From NCBI RefSeq assembly GCF_020873895.1, contig NZ_JAHWGT010000025.1, forward strand, positions 31,586 to 95,585: DNA of 64,000 nucleotides, read 5' to 3'. Source of the stretch: Streptomyces sp. DH12 (lineage in GTDB: Bacteria > Actinomycetota > Actinomycetes > Streptomycetales > Streptomycetaceae). Of this stretch, positions 8,708 to 18,015 are shown one piece after another (within the stretch, counting starts at the first letter, position 1; every line of letters begins with the position of its first letter). The position numbers were made by a program, and so were the translations under genes. Under the pieces are notes generated by a model, which worked only from the letters and a program-made list of their open reading frames with translations, did no database searches and was not told the origin of the DNA.

Positions 8708-9895
8708 TCACTCCCCGGCGTCCGGCAGCGGCGGCGGGTCGTAGGAGGGCAGCGGCCGGGCGTCCGCGTCGGGGCGTACGGCGCCCAGCACCGGGTGCGC
8801 CGACAGCGGCGACACCCCCACCGGGGCGCCGGGGCGCGGCGCGTGCAGGACTTGGCCGCCGCCCACGTAGAGCGCGACGTGCGTGGCGTCCGGGAAGTAC
8901 ACGACCAGGTCGCCGGGGCGCAGCGAGCGCAGCGGGACCCGCGGCAGGGCCCGCCACTGCTCGGCGCTGGTGCGCGGCACGGTTCGGCCCGCCGCCTCCC
9001 AGGCCCGCGAGGCCAGCCCCGAGTCGTCGAAGGACTCGGGGCCCCGGGCGCCGGGCGCGTACGGCTTGCCGAGCTGCTCCGCCGCGTACGCCACGGCGTC
9101 GGCGCCCTCCCGGGAGGGCACGCCCTCCGCGGCCGGCACGCCCTCCTCGTCCAGCGCGCCGCCGGCGGTCAGCTCCTGCCGGGCCCCGTCCGTGCGGTCG
9201 CGCTCCAGCGCGGCAAGCTCCGCGAGCTGCTCGGCCGACAGGCCCGCGAGGGCCTCCTCAACCTCCCGGAGCCGGGCCCGTGCCTCGTCGTGGGCCCGCT
9301 GCCGTGCGGCGATCAGGGCCTGGTGGGCGTCGAGTGCCCGGCGTGCCGCGGTGGCGACGGCGTCGGCACGCTTCTCGCCGCCTTCCAGCCGGGCGACGGT
9401 CGCCGCCTGCTCACGGGCCGCGCGCCGCACCACCTGGCCCTGGTCCAGGGCCTGGCGCGGGTCGCGGGTGAAGAGCAGCCGCAGCGCCAGGGGCAGGTCG
9501 GCACCTCCCCGGTACTGGGCGCGGGCCAGCTGCCCGGCGGCGGCGCGGGCGCGGGCCAGGGCGTCCCGGGTGCGGGTGAGGTCGCCGCCGAGCCGGTGCG
9601 TCTCGGCGGCCTGGGCGGTCAGCCGCTCCTGGGCGGCCGTGTACGTCTCGCCCGCCGCCTCGGCCTCCCGGTACAGCGTCCGCAGACGGGTCAGCAGCTC
9701 GGAGACGGGCTCGGTGCCGGGCCCCGAGACGGGTCCCGGGGCGGCCGCCGCGGGCGGAGCGGGGGAGGCGAGGGCGAGGGACGAGGCGAGCGCGAGGACG
9801 GACGCCGCCCGCCGGAGCGCCACCCCCCGCCGGAGCGCCACCCCCCGCCGCCGCGCGCTCCTCGCGCGGTACGGCGCCATCCTGCTGATCGACAT
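8708..9895 (-). CDS. Secreted NlpC/P60-fold protein with catalytic Cys replaced by Asp
   Basis: 395 residues. An Arg-rich start and hydrophobic Ala/Leu core (about 20-50) ending in ASPAPPAAAAP form a signal peptide. Residues 60-240 are coiled coil, and the last 120 are an NlpC/P60 domain. The usual FDCSGL reads FDDSGL: the nucleophile codon (9023-9025) is Asp (residue 291), while the His region (DATHVALYVG) remains. If the sequence is right it cannot hydrolyse peptidoglycan by the normal mechanism and may instead be a scaffold or hydrolase regulator. The ATG at 9895 has a GGAGGT site six bases upstream; a GTG at 9913 is a weaker alternative. Confidence 0.85.
   Translation of the reverse strand: MSISRMAPYRARSARRRGVALRRGVALRRAASVLALASSLALASPAPPAAAAPGPVSGPGTEPVSELLTRLRTLYREAEAAGETYTAAQERLTAQAAETHRLGGDLTRTRDALARARAAAGQLARAQYRGGADLPLALRLLFTRDPRQALDQGQVVRRAAREQAATVARLEGGEKRADAVATAARRALDAHQALIAARQRAHDEARARLREVEEALAGLSAEQLAELAALERDRTDGARQELTAGGALDEEGVPAAEGVPSREGADAVAYAAEQLGKPYAPGARGPESFDDSGLASRAWEAAGRTVPRTSAEQWRALPRVPLRSLRPGDLVVYFPDATHVALYVGGGQVLHAPRPGAPVGVSPLSAHPVLGAVRPDADARPLPSYDPPPLPDAGE
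9810..9845. repeat. 18-bp tandem duplication inside signal peptide
   Basis: Two identical 18-base units (9810-9827 and 9828-9845) duplicate six residues, giving RRGVALRRGVALRR in the positively charged part of the signal peptide. The frame is kept. Confidence 0.8.
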
Positions 9896-10022
9896 GTCAC
9901 CACCTCCGGTCACGGACGCAGTGATGATGGTTCGTCAGATGGGGCGATGAAACGACTATGGGGCCGCCCGGGTCAACGCGTTGACCCCCTCGGGGTAGGA
10001 CACCGGGCTCTTCCCGCTACGA

Positions 10023-10084
10023 GCCGTCCCGCCGCCCCGAGCCGGAACGCTCAGCCGTCCCGCCGTCCCGAGCCGAAACGCTCA
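10023..10084. repeat. 31-bp tandem repeat, two copies
   Basis: Copies at 10023-10053 and 10054-10084 differ at two positions, and a decayed third copy may follow. They lie just after the stop codon of the small gene on the minus strand. The purpose is unknown. Confidence 0.75.
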
Positions 10085-10360
10085 GCCATCCGCCCGTCGC
10101 GGCTTCGACCAGGGCCACCGCACACCGCGCCGCTCGCGACCGGCCGGCTCGTAGGCGTACCGCCAGCCGCGCTGGAGACCGAGCCGGGGCGTGTGGCCGG
10201 CGGGCTCGCGCCGGTAGGCGTGGACGGTGGGCGGGCCGCCGCCCTCGTCGGGGACGGGGACCTCGTACCACTTCGGCGGGTGGCCGGTGGGGCCGGTCAG
10301 TACCGGCAGGACCCGGCCGTCCAGGGGGCCGCCGTGGAAGGGGGTGTTCTCGGTTCGCAC
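10082..10360 (-). CDS. Conserved small protein of unknown function
   Basis: 92 residues. It opens with [20 protein letters not shown] and continues with [10 protein letters not shown] and a Tyr/Arg-rich C-terminal half. The protein-like composition and clear start suggest a real gene. No catalytic motif or membrane helix is visible. It lies 10 bases after the end of the TetR gene on the same strand and could be co-transcribed. Confidence 0.6.
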   Translation of the reverse strand: MRTENTPFHGGPLDGRVLPVLTGPTGHPPKWYEVPVPDEGGGPPTVHAYRREPAGHTPRLGLQRGWRYAYEPAGRERRGVRWPWSKPRRADG

Positions 10361-10370
10361 GGCACCAGTG

Positions 10371-11105
10371 TCACAGCAGGTGGGCCGCCCCGCCCACCAC
10401 AGGCACCACCCGGCGGGCGAGGGTGCCGACCGGGCCCTCGGCGGTCTCCAGGGCGAGCAGCCCCGCTACCACCCGCTCGGTCTGCGCGTCGGTCGCGGCG
10501 GTGGCCGTCAGCAGGGCCACGAGGTGGTCGACGAGCCAGCCGCGCAGCTCGGCCGCGGGCGGGTGCTTGTCCTCGTCGAGCCAGATCAGGGAGGCCGCCT
10601 CGACGGCGGCGATCCAGGTGCGCACCATCATCCGCAGCCGCGGCCCGGGGTCCGGCACGCCGAGGTGGACGAGGATCTGCTCGGCGGCGGCGCGCCGCAC
10701 CTCGTCCACGATCGCCGTCGTCCGGGACGTCTCCGCGACGCTCCCGCCCTGGAGGAGGGCGCTGAACCCGGCGTCGTGCTCGTCGACGAAGCGCAGGTAC
10801 CGGTCGAGGACCCGGGCGAGCCGCTCGGTGGGCGGGCCCTCGGCCGGCTCGGCGAAGCACAGCTCCAGCCGGTCCGCCGCCGAGCGCAGCGCGGCCTCGT
10901 ACAGCTGCTGCTTGCCGCCGGGGAAGTAGCGGTAGACCAGCGGCCGGGAGACCCCGGCCGCCTCCGCGACGTCGTCCAACGACACCTCCTCGGGCGCGTG
11001 GTGCGCGAAGAGCGACAACGCGGCGGTGAGGAGCTGCGTACGCCGCTGCTCGACGCTCAGCCGTCGGTACGCGGGTGTGGCGGGCGTGGTGGCGGCACGG
11101 GTCAT
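10371..11105 (-). CDS. TetR-family transcriptional regulator
   Basis: 244 residues. Residues 18-65 form the TetR DNA-binding domain: [16 protein letters not shown], then [21 protein letters not shown] as helix-turn-helix. The ligand domain includes [14 protein letters not shown], typical of this subgroup. It lies 64 bases downstream of the AurF-like gene on the same strand. It is a good candidate to control the divergent promoter between the two diiron genes, where inverted half-sites are visible. Confidence 0.9.
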   Translation of the reverse strand: MTRAATTPATPAYRRLSVEQRRTQLLTAALSLFAHHAPEEVSLDDVAEAAGVSRPLVYRYFPGGKQQLYEAALRSAADRLELCFAEPAEGPPTERLARVLDRYLRFVDEHDAGFSALLQGGSVAETSRTTAIVDEVRRAAAEQILVHLGVPDPGPRLRMMVRTWIAAVEAASLIWLDEDKHPPAAELRGWLVDHLVALLTATAATDAQTERVVAGLLALETAEGPVGTLARRVVPVVGGAAHLL

Positions 11106-11169
11106 GCCCGCAGCGTAACCCCGGTGGCGCGCTGGGTGTCAGGGCGCCGGGGACGGCCGCCCGCCGCGC

Positions 11170-12105
11170 TCACGCGAGGAGTCCGGAGCTCTGCCATAGC
11201 CGCCGCCCGACGCCGCGGAGCACGCCGATGTCGTCGAGGAAGTCGGTCAGGCGGCGGGCGCCGGACTGCATGACCTCGCGGCGGTGGCCGCTCGCCCTGA
11301 CCTGGGCGACGGCCTCGCGGCGGTCGAGGCCGACGTTCTCGTAGACCTGCGGGTTGACGAAGCAGACGGAGAAGACCCGGGCGGCCTCGCCGCAGCTGAC
11401 GCGGGTGAACTCCTGCTCCCAGCGGGGCGCCGTGACCATCTGGCGGCGCAGCTCCTCGCGGGCGTATCGGACGTGGCGGGCCTCCTCGACGACGTGGATG
11501 CGGGTCACGCCGCGCACCAGCGGCTGGACGCGCTCGTCGGGGAAGGTCAGGCGCTGCATCCAGTCGAGGATCTCCTCGCCGAGCAGCGTCGCCGCGAACG
11601 ACCCCGGGGTCGTCGAGACCGTCTTCAGCACGCGCGCCATGTTGTGGTAGACGCGCGGCACCGGGTACGCCGGGGCCTCACCCTTCTGGATGAGCCGGGC
11701 GAACATCATCGAGTGGCGGCACTCGTCCGCTATCTCGGTGAGCGCGTAGCGGACGTGGTTGCTGGTCACGGACTTGTCGTAGATGTGCCGCACGAGCAGC
11801 TGCATGAGGATGATCTCGAACCAGATCCCCAGGGACGCGAGGGACGCCGCCTCGTGGCGGGCGAGGTCCATCCGCTGCTCCTCCGGCATCCGCCGCCACA
11901 GCGGGGTGTCGTAGAGGGAGACCAGCTCCGGCGGCCAGAACCACTTGCCGTCCTCGAAGGGCGCGTCCCAGTCGAGTTCGGTGTCGGGGTCGAAGGAGTG
12001 CTTGGCGGAGGACTCCAGCAGCCGCGCGGCGACCTGCTCGCGGTCCCGCAGCGGGCCCAGCGCGTCGCGCAGCAGGCGCAGATCGGGTTCGGACACGGTC
12101 GTCAT
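11170..12105 (-). CDS. AurF-like diiron oxygenase
   Basis: 311 residues. Two carboxylate-histidine signatures are visible, ADECRHSMMFA and VEEARHVRYA (each ExxH), with a further helix Glu in WFEIILMQ. This is the pattern of the p-aminobenzoate N-oxygenase AurF family, soluble diiron enzymes that oxidise amines. The ATG at 12105 is chosen because the upstream in-frame sequence is compositional and runs through the divergent promoter. It is transcribed away from another diiron protein, with a TetR gene downstream. The substrate is unknown. Confidence 0.82.
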   Translation of the reverse strand: MTTVSEPDLRLLRDALGPLRDREQVAARLLESSAKHSFDPDTELDWDAPFEDGKWFWPPELVSLYDTPLWRRMPEEQRMDLARHEAASLASLGIWFEIILMQLLVRHIYDKSVTSNHVRYALTEIADECRHSMMFARLIQKGEAPAYPVPRVYHNMARVLKTVSTTPGSFAATLLGEEILDWMQRLTFPDERVQPLVRGVTRIHVVEEARHVRYAREELRRQMVTAPRWEQEFTRVSCGEAARVFSVCFVNPQVYENVGLDRREAVAQVRASGHRREVMQSGARRLTDFLDDIGVLRGVGRRLWQSSGLLA

Positions 12106-12165
12106 GGTCTCGGCCACCTCGCAGTCGGCTTCGGGTTCTGCGGTCGCACCCTTATGAGACTGCCT

Positions 12166-12220
12166 GTCAGCAAGCCCGTCAATCCCCCCGGCGAGACTTG
12201 TTGACCCGACGTCTAGCAAG
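12166..12220. promoter_or_regulatory. Cluster of three CTTG(C/T)T-GAC half-sites, candidate TetR operator
   Basis: GTCAGCAAG (12166-12174), CTTGTTGAC (12197-12205) and GTCTAGCAAG (12211-12220) share one consensus. The last two face each other as an inverted repeat of about 24 bases. A TTGACG on the minus strand overlaps this block and could be the -35 element of the AurF-like gene. Binding by the nearby TetR protein is inference. Confidence 0.45.
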
Positions 12221-12388
12221 ATGGACGCTGCCCTTGGCACCATCCGAACCCGGGCCCCGGCCCGGCACCCGCACCGCACCCGCACCGCCCGAGCCGCACC
12301 CGCCCCGAACCCGCATCGCCCCGAACCCGCACCGCATCCGCACCCCGCCCGCAGCCCGCACCCCGGGGCCGACGCGAAGGAGCCGCCT

Positions 12389-13606
12389 GTGTCGACGCAC
12401 GACCTGTACGCCAACGACCCGGGGTCCCCCGTCTGGCAGATCCCCGCCTCCGGCGCCGCCCGCTTCTCCTGGGAGTACGACGAGGGGCGCGCCCGCCTCC
12501 TCGCCCTCTACCAGAAGGGCAAGGACAAGCAGTGGGACAGCACCCGCCGCATCGACTGGGAGCTGGAGGTCGACCCGTACGACCCGCTCGGCACGCCCGA
12601 CGAGGCGATGACGGTCCACGGCACCCGCCACTGGTCGCGGATGACCGAGAAGGACCGCGGCGACCTGCGCCGCCACTACGCGGCGTGGCAGTTCAGCCAG
12701 TTCCTCCACGGCGAGCAGGGCGCCATGGTGTGCGCGGCCCGGATCATCGAGGCGGTCCCCGACCTGGACGCCAAGCTGTACTCCGCCACCCAGGCGATGG
12801 ACGAGGCCCGCCACGCCGAGGTGTACGGCCGCTTCCTCCACGAGAAGATCGGGATGCTGTACCCGATCAACGACAACCTCAAGTCGCTGCTCGGCGACAC
12901 CCTGCGCGACTCCCGCTGGGACATGCCCTATCTCGGGATGCAGGTCCTCATCGAGGGGCTCGCGCTCGCCGCGTTCGGAATGATCCGCGACACGACGAAG
13001 AAGCCGCTGCCCAAGCAGATCCTGGCCTACGTCATGCAGGACGAGGCCCGCCACGTGGCCTTCGGCCGGATGGCGCTGCGCGACTACTACCGGCAGCTCA
13101 CCGACGCGGAGCGGCGCGAGCGCGAGGACTTCGTCATCGAGGGCTGCTACCTCATGCGCGACCGGCTGCGCGGCGTGGAGGTGCTGGAGAACTTCGGCAT
13201 CCCCAAGCGGGAGGCCGAGGAGATGTCGGAGCGGTCGGAGTTCCTCCAGCTCTTCCGCAAGCTGCTGTTCAGCCGGATCGTGCCGTGCGTGAAGGACATC
13301 GGCCTGTGGGGCGAGCGGCTGCAGAGGGCGTACCTGGACATGGGCGTCTTCGAGCTCGGCGACACCAACCTCGACCGGCTGATGGCGGAGGACGAGGAGA
13401 TCGCGGAGCGGCTCGACGCCGAACGGTTCGCGGCGGAGGAGGCCGAGCGGGTCGCCGAGGTCGCGCAGGCCGTGGCGGACGGCGCGGAGGCGGAGGGCGG
13501 CACGGCGGAGCGCGCCCTCGCCGGAAGCGTCCTGGCGGGAGGCGTCCTCGCGGAGGGCGCCGACGGGGCGGGCGCGACCGCCCGGGGTGCCGGCCCGCGG
13601 GAGTGA
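12389..13606 (+). CDS. Ferritin-like diiron protein, possible oxygenase
   Basis: 405 residues. Four-helix-bundle iron ligands are apparent: HGEQGAMV, MDEARHAEVY, VLIEGLALAAF and MQDEARHVAFGRM, the two EARH motifs being typical of R2/ferritin-like carboxylate proteins. The GTG at 12389 follows GAAGGA by six bases. The last 60 residues are Ala/Glu/Gly-rich and probably unstructured. It is transcribed divergently from the AurF-like gene, so the two may act in one oxidation pathway or respond to the same signal. The reaction is unknown. Confidence 0.78.
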   Translation: MSTHDLYANDPGSPVWQIPASGAARFSWEYDEGRARLLALYQKGKDKQWDSTRRIDWELEVDPYDPLGTPDEAMTVHGTRHWSRMTEKDRGDLRRHYAAWQFSQFLHGEQGAMVCAARIIEAVPDLDAKLYSATQAMDEARHAEVYGRFLHEKIGMLYPINDNLKSLLGDTLRDSRWDMPYLGMQVLIEGLALAAFGMIRDTTKKPLPKQILAYVMQDEARHVAFGRMALRDYYRQLTDAERREREDFVIEGCYLMRDRLRGVEVLENFGIPKREAEEMSERSEFLQLFRKLLFSRIVPCVKDIGLWGERLQRAYLDMGVFELGDTNLDRLMAEDEEIAERLDAERFAAEEAERVAEVAQAVADGAEAEGGTAERALAGSVLAGGVLAEGADGAGATARGAGPRE

Positions 13607-13714
13607 GCCGGGGGACGCCGCCCGCGCCCGCCCCGAGACGTCGCCGCCCGCGCCCGGCCCCGGACGCGTCGCCGCCCGCGCCCGCCGCGGGGACGGGCGC
13701 CGCCGCCCGCCCGG

Positions 13715-15223
13715 TCAGTCGCGGGCGGCGGACGCCAGCGCCGCCTCCATCACCGTCCGGGCGATGGGCGCCGCGCTGCCGCCCCCGCTGATGTCCTCCC
13801 GCCGGGCCGACGCGTCCTCCACGACGACCGCCACCGCCACCGCCGGCCGGGCCGCGCCGTCGGCCCGCGCCCAGCCGATGAACCAGGCGTACGGCGTGCC
13901 CAGGTTGCCCACGCCGTGCTGGGCGGTGCCCGTCTTGCCGCCGACCTCCGCGCCCTCGATGGCGGCGTTGCTGCCCGAGCCGCGCTCGACCACGTCCACC
14001 ATCAGCTGCCGCAGCACCCGCGCCGTGGCCGGCTCCATGGCGCGCGCGTAGGTGCGGTGCGGCGTCCGCCCGACGAGCCCGCCGCCTGCCGTCGTCGTCG
14101 ACTCCACCAGGTGCGGGTGGGCCAGCTCGCCGCCGTTGGCGACCGCCGCCGCGACCATCGCCATCTGCAGCGGCGTCGCCGTCGTGTCGTACTGGCCGAT
14201 GGCGGACAGGGCCAGCTGGTCGGGGGTCATGCCGGAGTCGAAGTTGGAGCGGGCCACCCGGGACGGCACGCGCAGGCCCCCGTCGTTGAAGCCGAACCTG
14301 CGGACCGCCGCCAGCATGCCCGGCTGCCCGACCCGCACCCCGAGCCGCGCCATCACCGTGTTGCACGACCAGCGGATGGCGTACGCGAGGGAGGCGTCGC
14401 CGCAGCCGGTGGCGTCGTTCGGCAGCACCGTGCGGGTGCCGGGGAGCACGTACGGGTCGGGGGTGCCGGTCGGGGCGTCGACGTCCGTGACGACCCCGGC
14501 GTCCAGGGCCGCCGCCGCCGTGACGATCTTGAAGGTGGAGCCGGGCGGGTACGTCTGCCGCAGCGCCCGGTTGAGCATCGGCCGGCTCGGCGCGGTGTTG
14601 AGCCGCGCCCACGCGGTGGCGACCTCGCTGCCGGTGCCGGAGAGCCGGCCGGGGTCGTACGACGGGCTCGACACCAGGGCCAGGACGCGGCCGCTGGACG
14701 GCTCCAGGGCGACGACCGCGCCGCGCCGCCCCGACAGGCCCCGGAACGCGGCCTGCTGGAGCGCGCCGACGATGGTGGTGGACACGTGGCCGCCGGGCGG
14801 GCGCTCGCGGCTGATGTCGCTCCACAGGGGGAGCGGGGAGAGGCGCGGGCTGGTGCCGGAGAGGACGGCGTCCTCGGCGTGCTCGACCAGCGTGGTGCCG
14901 TACGTCTGCGAGGCGTAGCCGGTGACGGGGGCGTACAGCGGCCCGTCGGTGTAGGTGCGTTCGTAGCGCAGCAGCTGGCCGGTGTCCTTGGAGCCGGTGA
15001 CCGGCCGCCCGTCGACGAGGATGTCGCCGCGCGGTGCGGCGTACCGGGACAGCACGGTGCGCCGGTTCGCCGGGTCGTCGTCCAGCCGGTCGGCCTGGAG
15101 GACCTGGACGCGGGCGGCGTTCGCCAGCAGCGCCACCAGCAGCAGCAGGCACAGCGCGGCGGCCCGCCGCACGGTGCGGGTGCTGCCGGGGCGGGCCAGG
15201 TCGAGGTCGCGGGGGAGGGTCAC
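13715..15223 (-). CDS. Penicillin-binding protein transpeptidase (class B type)
   Basis: 502 residues. One N-terminal membrane helix (about 18-38) is followed by a dimerisation region and a transpeptidase domain with STFK (nucleophile Ser), SCN and KTGT active-site motifs in order. The GTG at 15223 overlaps the stop of the upstream SEDS gene by 4 bases, so the two are coupled. A SEDS glycosyltransferase plus a class B PBP is the standard peptidoglycan polymerase pair. The kinase and lipoprotein upstream suggest that this pair answers an envelope signal. Confidence 0.92.
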   Translation of the reverse strand: MTLPRDLDLARPGSTRTVRRAAALCLLLLVALLANAARVQVLQADRLDDDPANRRTVLSRYAAPRGDILVDGRPVTGSKDTGQLLRYERTYTDGPLYAPVTGYASQTYGTTLVEHAEDAVLSGTSPRLSPLPLWSDISRERPPGGHVSTTIVGALQQAAFRGLSGRRGAVVALEPSSGRVLALVSSPSYDPGRLSGTGSEVATAWARLNTAPSRPMLNRALRQTYPPGSTFKIVTAAAALDAGVVTDVDAPTGTPDPYVLPGTRTVLPNDATGCGDASLAYAIRWSCNTVMARLGVRVGQPGMLAAVRRFGFNDGGLRVPSRVARSNFDSGMTPDQLALSAIGQYDTTATPLQMAMVAAAVANGGELAHPHLVESTTTAGGGLVGRTPHRTYARAMEPATARVLRQLMVDVVERGSGSNAAIEGAEVGGKTGTAQHGVGNLGTPYAWFIGWARADGAARPAVAVAVVVEDASARREDISGGGSAAPIARTVMEAALASAARD

Positions 15224-16632
15224 CGGGCGTCCTCCGGTTGTACGGGCGGCGGCGCGGCCCCGGCGGTACCGCCCCCGCCGCCCGCCGCGGCGCCGGCCGG
15301 GGCGGCGCCGGGGGCGCGGGCGGAGTCGCTGACGCGGATGAGCAGCGCCACCATGATCCAGTTGGTGACGACGGAGGAGCCGCCCTGCGCGAGGAACGGC
15401 ATCGCCATCCCCGTCAGCGGGATCAGCCCCGTCACGCCCCCCGCGATGACGAACACCTGGAGCGCCAGGATGGACGCCAGCCCGATCGCCAGCAGCCGCC
15501 CGAACGGGTCGCGCAGCGCCAGCCCCCAGCGGTAGCCGCGGGCGACGAGCAGCGTGTACAGCAGGAAGAGCGCGGTCAGGCCGACGTACCCCAGCTCCTC
15601 GCCCGCGGTGGCGAGGATGAAGTCGGACTTGGCGGCGAAGCCGATGAGCGCCGAGTGCCCGAGGCCGAGGCCCGCGCCGAACATCCCGCCCGCGGCGAAC
15701 GCGAAGAGCGACTGCGCGAGCTGGCCGGGCCCGCGGCCCGCCTCGATGGAGGCGAAGGGGTGCAGCCAGTCCTCCACCCGCCCGTGCACGTGCGGTTCGA
15801 GCGTCCCCACCACGAACGCCCCGACGCACGCGAGCAGCAGGCCGACGGCGATCCACCCGGTGCGGCCGGTCGCGACGTACAGCAGGATGACGAACAGGCC
15901 GAAGAAGAGCAGCGACGTGCCGAGGTCCCGTTCCAGGACGAGCACGCCGACGCTGGTCAGCCAGATCGCCACGACCGGGCCGAGCACCCGCCCGGCCGGC
16001 AGCCGCACGCGGCCGAGGGTGCGGCCGGTGTGTGTCAGCGCGGTGCGGTTGGCGGCGAGGTAGGCGGCGAAGAAGACGGCGAGGAGGATCTTCGCGAACT
16101 CGCCCGGCTGGAAGGACAGTCCGCCGACCCGGATCCAGATGCGGGCGCCGTTCACGGCGGGGAAGAGGATCGGCACGGTCAGCAGGGCGAGCGCGGCGGC
16201 CACCGACACGTACGCGTACCGCTGGAGGAGCCGGTGGTCGCGCAGGAACACCACCACGGCCGCGAAGAGCGCGAAGCCGAGCGCCGACCAGACCAGCTGC
16301 GTCGGCGCGGCCCGGTCGGCCGGGGTCTCCAGGTCGAGCCGGTAGATGAGGACGAGGCCGAGCCCGTTCAGCAGGACGGCGATGGGCAGCAGGAGCGGGT
16401 CGGCGTACGGGGCGGTGAACCGCACCGCCAGGTGCGCGAGCAGCGCCAGCAGCCCGAGCCCGGCGCCGTACCCGGCGACGTCGGGCGGTACGGCGCCGCT
16501 GTGGGCCAGGCCGACGTCGGCGTAGCCGAGGACGGAGCACAGCACGGCGCAGACCAGCAGGGAGAGCTCGACACCGCGGCGCTTGGGCAGACGCACTCCG
16601 GGCGGCGCGGGGTCCGGGGTCGCTGCGGTCAT
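15220..16632 (-). CDS. FtsW/RodA/SpoVE-family (SEDS) peptidoglycan glycosyltransferase
   Basis: About 470 residues with roughly ten hydrophobic helices. It contains ERDLGTSLLFFG, holding the conserved SEDS Asp, and a C-terminal TGMAMPFLAQGGSS motif. The last 35 residues are Ala/Gly/Pro-rich. The ATG at 16632 has no ribosome-binding site. A TATCTT element about 16 bases upstream suggests a leaderless transcript starting in this gene, in addition to read-through from the kinase gene. FtsW versus RodA role cannot be told from sequence alone. Confidence 0.9.
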   Translation of the reverse strand: MTAATPDPAPPGVRLPKRRGVELSLLVCAVLCSVLGYADVGLAHSGAVPPDVAGYGAGLGLLALLAHLAVRFTAPYADPLLLPIAVLLNGLGLVLIYRLDLETPADRAAPTQLVWSALGFALFAAVVVFLRDHRLLQRYAYVSVAAALALLTVPILFPAVNGARIWIRVGGLSFQPGEFAKILLAVFFAAYLAANRTALTHTGRTLGRVRLPAGRVLGPVVAIWLTSVGVLVLERDLGTSLLFFGLFVILLYVATGRTGWIAVGLLLACVGAFVVGTLEPHVHGRVEDWLHPFASIEAGRGPGQLAQSLFAFAAGGMFGAGLGLGHSALIGFAAKSDFILATAGEELGYVGLTALFLLYTLLVARGYRWGLALRDPFGRLLAIGLASILALQVFVIAGGVTGLIPLTGMAMPFLAQGGSSVVTNWIMVALLIRVSDSARAPGAAPAGAAAGGGGGTAGAAPPPVQPEDAR

Positions 16633-16692
16633 GGAGGGCAACGTAGCAAGATAAAAGTGCTATGTCCCTTATGTCGTGTTGTGGCATGCCGG

Positions 16693-18015
16693 TCAGGTGC
16701 CGGCGGGCGCGTCCTCGCCGTCCGCGTCGAAGTCCGTGTACTCCGGCAGTGTCAGCCGGGCCACCGCGCCGCCGTCCGGCGCGTTCGCGAAGACCAGCTC
16801 CGCGCCGATCACGGCCGCCTGCCCCCGGGCGATGGTCAGCCCCAGTCCGTGGCCCTTGCTCCCGCTCTCCGTGCGGAACCGCTGCGGCCCGTGCTCCAGG
16901 AGGTACGCCGGGTACCCCTCGCCGTGGTCGCGGACCGTCACCACCGGCCCGTCGACGGCCACCTCCACCGGGTCGCGCCCGTGCTTGTGGGCGTTGGCCA
17001 GCAGATTGCCGAGGACCCGCTCCAGCCGCCGCCGGTCGGTCTCCACCCGGGCGTCGCGCACGACCCGCACCGTCGCCCCCGCGCCCGCCGCCCGCACCGC
17101 GCGCTCGGCGAGCGGACCCAGCGCGTACACGTCGAGGTCCACCGTCTCGCTGCGCGTGTCGAGCCGCGAGATCTCCAGCAGGTCCTCCGTCAGCGCCCGC
17201 ATCGCCCGCACCCGGTCCCGCACCAGCTCCGACGGCCGGCCCGGCGGCAGCAGCTCGGCCGCCGCCGACAGGCCAGTGAGCGGGGTGCGCAGCTCGTGCG
17301 CCACGTCCGCGGTGAACCGCTGCTCGCTCAGCAGCTTCCCCTGGAGCGACGAGGCCATGGTGTCCAGCGCCCCCGACACCGTCGCCACCTCGTCCTGCGG
17401 CCGCGTCGGGTCCTTGGTGCGCGGGTCGTTGACGCGCGCGTCCAGGTCGCCGGCGCTGATCCGCCGCGCCACCTGCGCGGTGAGGTGCAGCCGCCGCGTC
17501 ACCCGGGTCACCGCGAACCAGCCGACGAGCAGGGTCGCCCCGATGGCCAGCACCGAGGACCCGAGGATCGCCTGGTCCAGGCCGCTGATGGTGCGCGCGC
17601 TCAGCGAGTAGTCGACGCGTACGGCCAGGGCCCGCCCGTCCGCCGGGCCCGCCGCCCACATCGTGGGCCGGCCCCGGTGGTCGGCGACCATCGTGCCGCG
17701 CTGGCCCCGCGCCGCGAGGTCCCGCAGCGACGGCGGCAGCCCGACCGGGTCGACGGACGCGAACGGCGGCAGCGGCTCGCCCGCCTCGTACGCCCGCGTC
17801 ACGTCCTCCAGCCGGGACAGCGCCTTCTCCCGGGAGGTGTCCACCGTCTGCCGCGTCACCGACACGTGCACCAGCGCGCCGAGCAGCGCCGCCAGCGCGC
17901 AGCACATGAGCGTGATGAACACGGCGGCCTTCCACGTCAGGGTCGCCGTCCACGCCGGTCGCCGCGGCACGGCCCGCACCCGCCCGGCCCGCGCCCGGCG
18001 CACGCCGCCGCTCAC
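16693..18015 (-). CDS. Sensor histidine kinase (HAMP-HisKA-HATPase)
   Basis: 440 residues. A helix at about 27-50, an extracytoplasmic loop, a second helix, a HAMP linker, the H-box VAHELRTPLTG with His240, the N-box NLLANAHKHG and a G-box GSKGHGLGLTIARG. The GTG at 18015 overlaps the lipoprotein stop by 4 bases. No response regulator lies beside it, so it is an orphan kinase locally. Linkage to a lipoprotein and to a SEDS/PBP pair points to cell-envelope sensing. Confidence 0.9.
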   Translation of the reverse strand: MSGGVRRARAGRVRAVPRRPAWTATLTWKAAVFITLMCCALAALLGALVHVSVTRQTVDTSREKALSRLEDVTRAYEAGEPLPPFASVDPVGLPPSLRDLAARGQRGTMVADHRGRPTMWAAGPADGRALAVRVDYSLSARTISGLDQAILGSSVLAIGATLLVGWFAVTRVTRRLHLTAQVARRISAGDLDARVNDPRTKDPTRPQDEVATVSGALDTMASSLQGKLLSEQRFTADVAHELRTPLTGLSAAAELLPPGRPSELVRDRVRAMRALTEDLLEISRLDTRSETVDLDVYALGPLAERAVRAAGAGATVRVVRDARVETDRRRLERVLGNLLANAHKHGRDPVEVAVDGPVVTVRDHGEGYPAYLLEHGPQRFRTESGSKGHGLGLTIARGQAAVIGAELVFANAPDGGAVARLTLPEYTDFDADGEDAPAGT

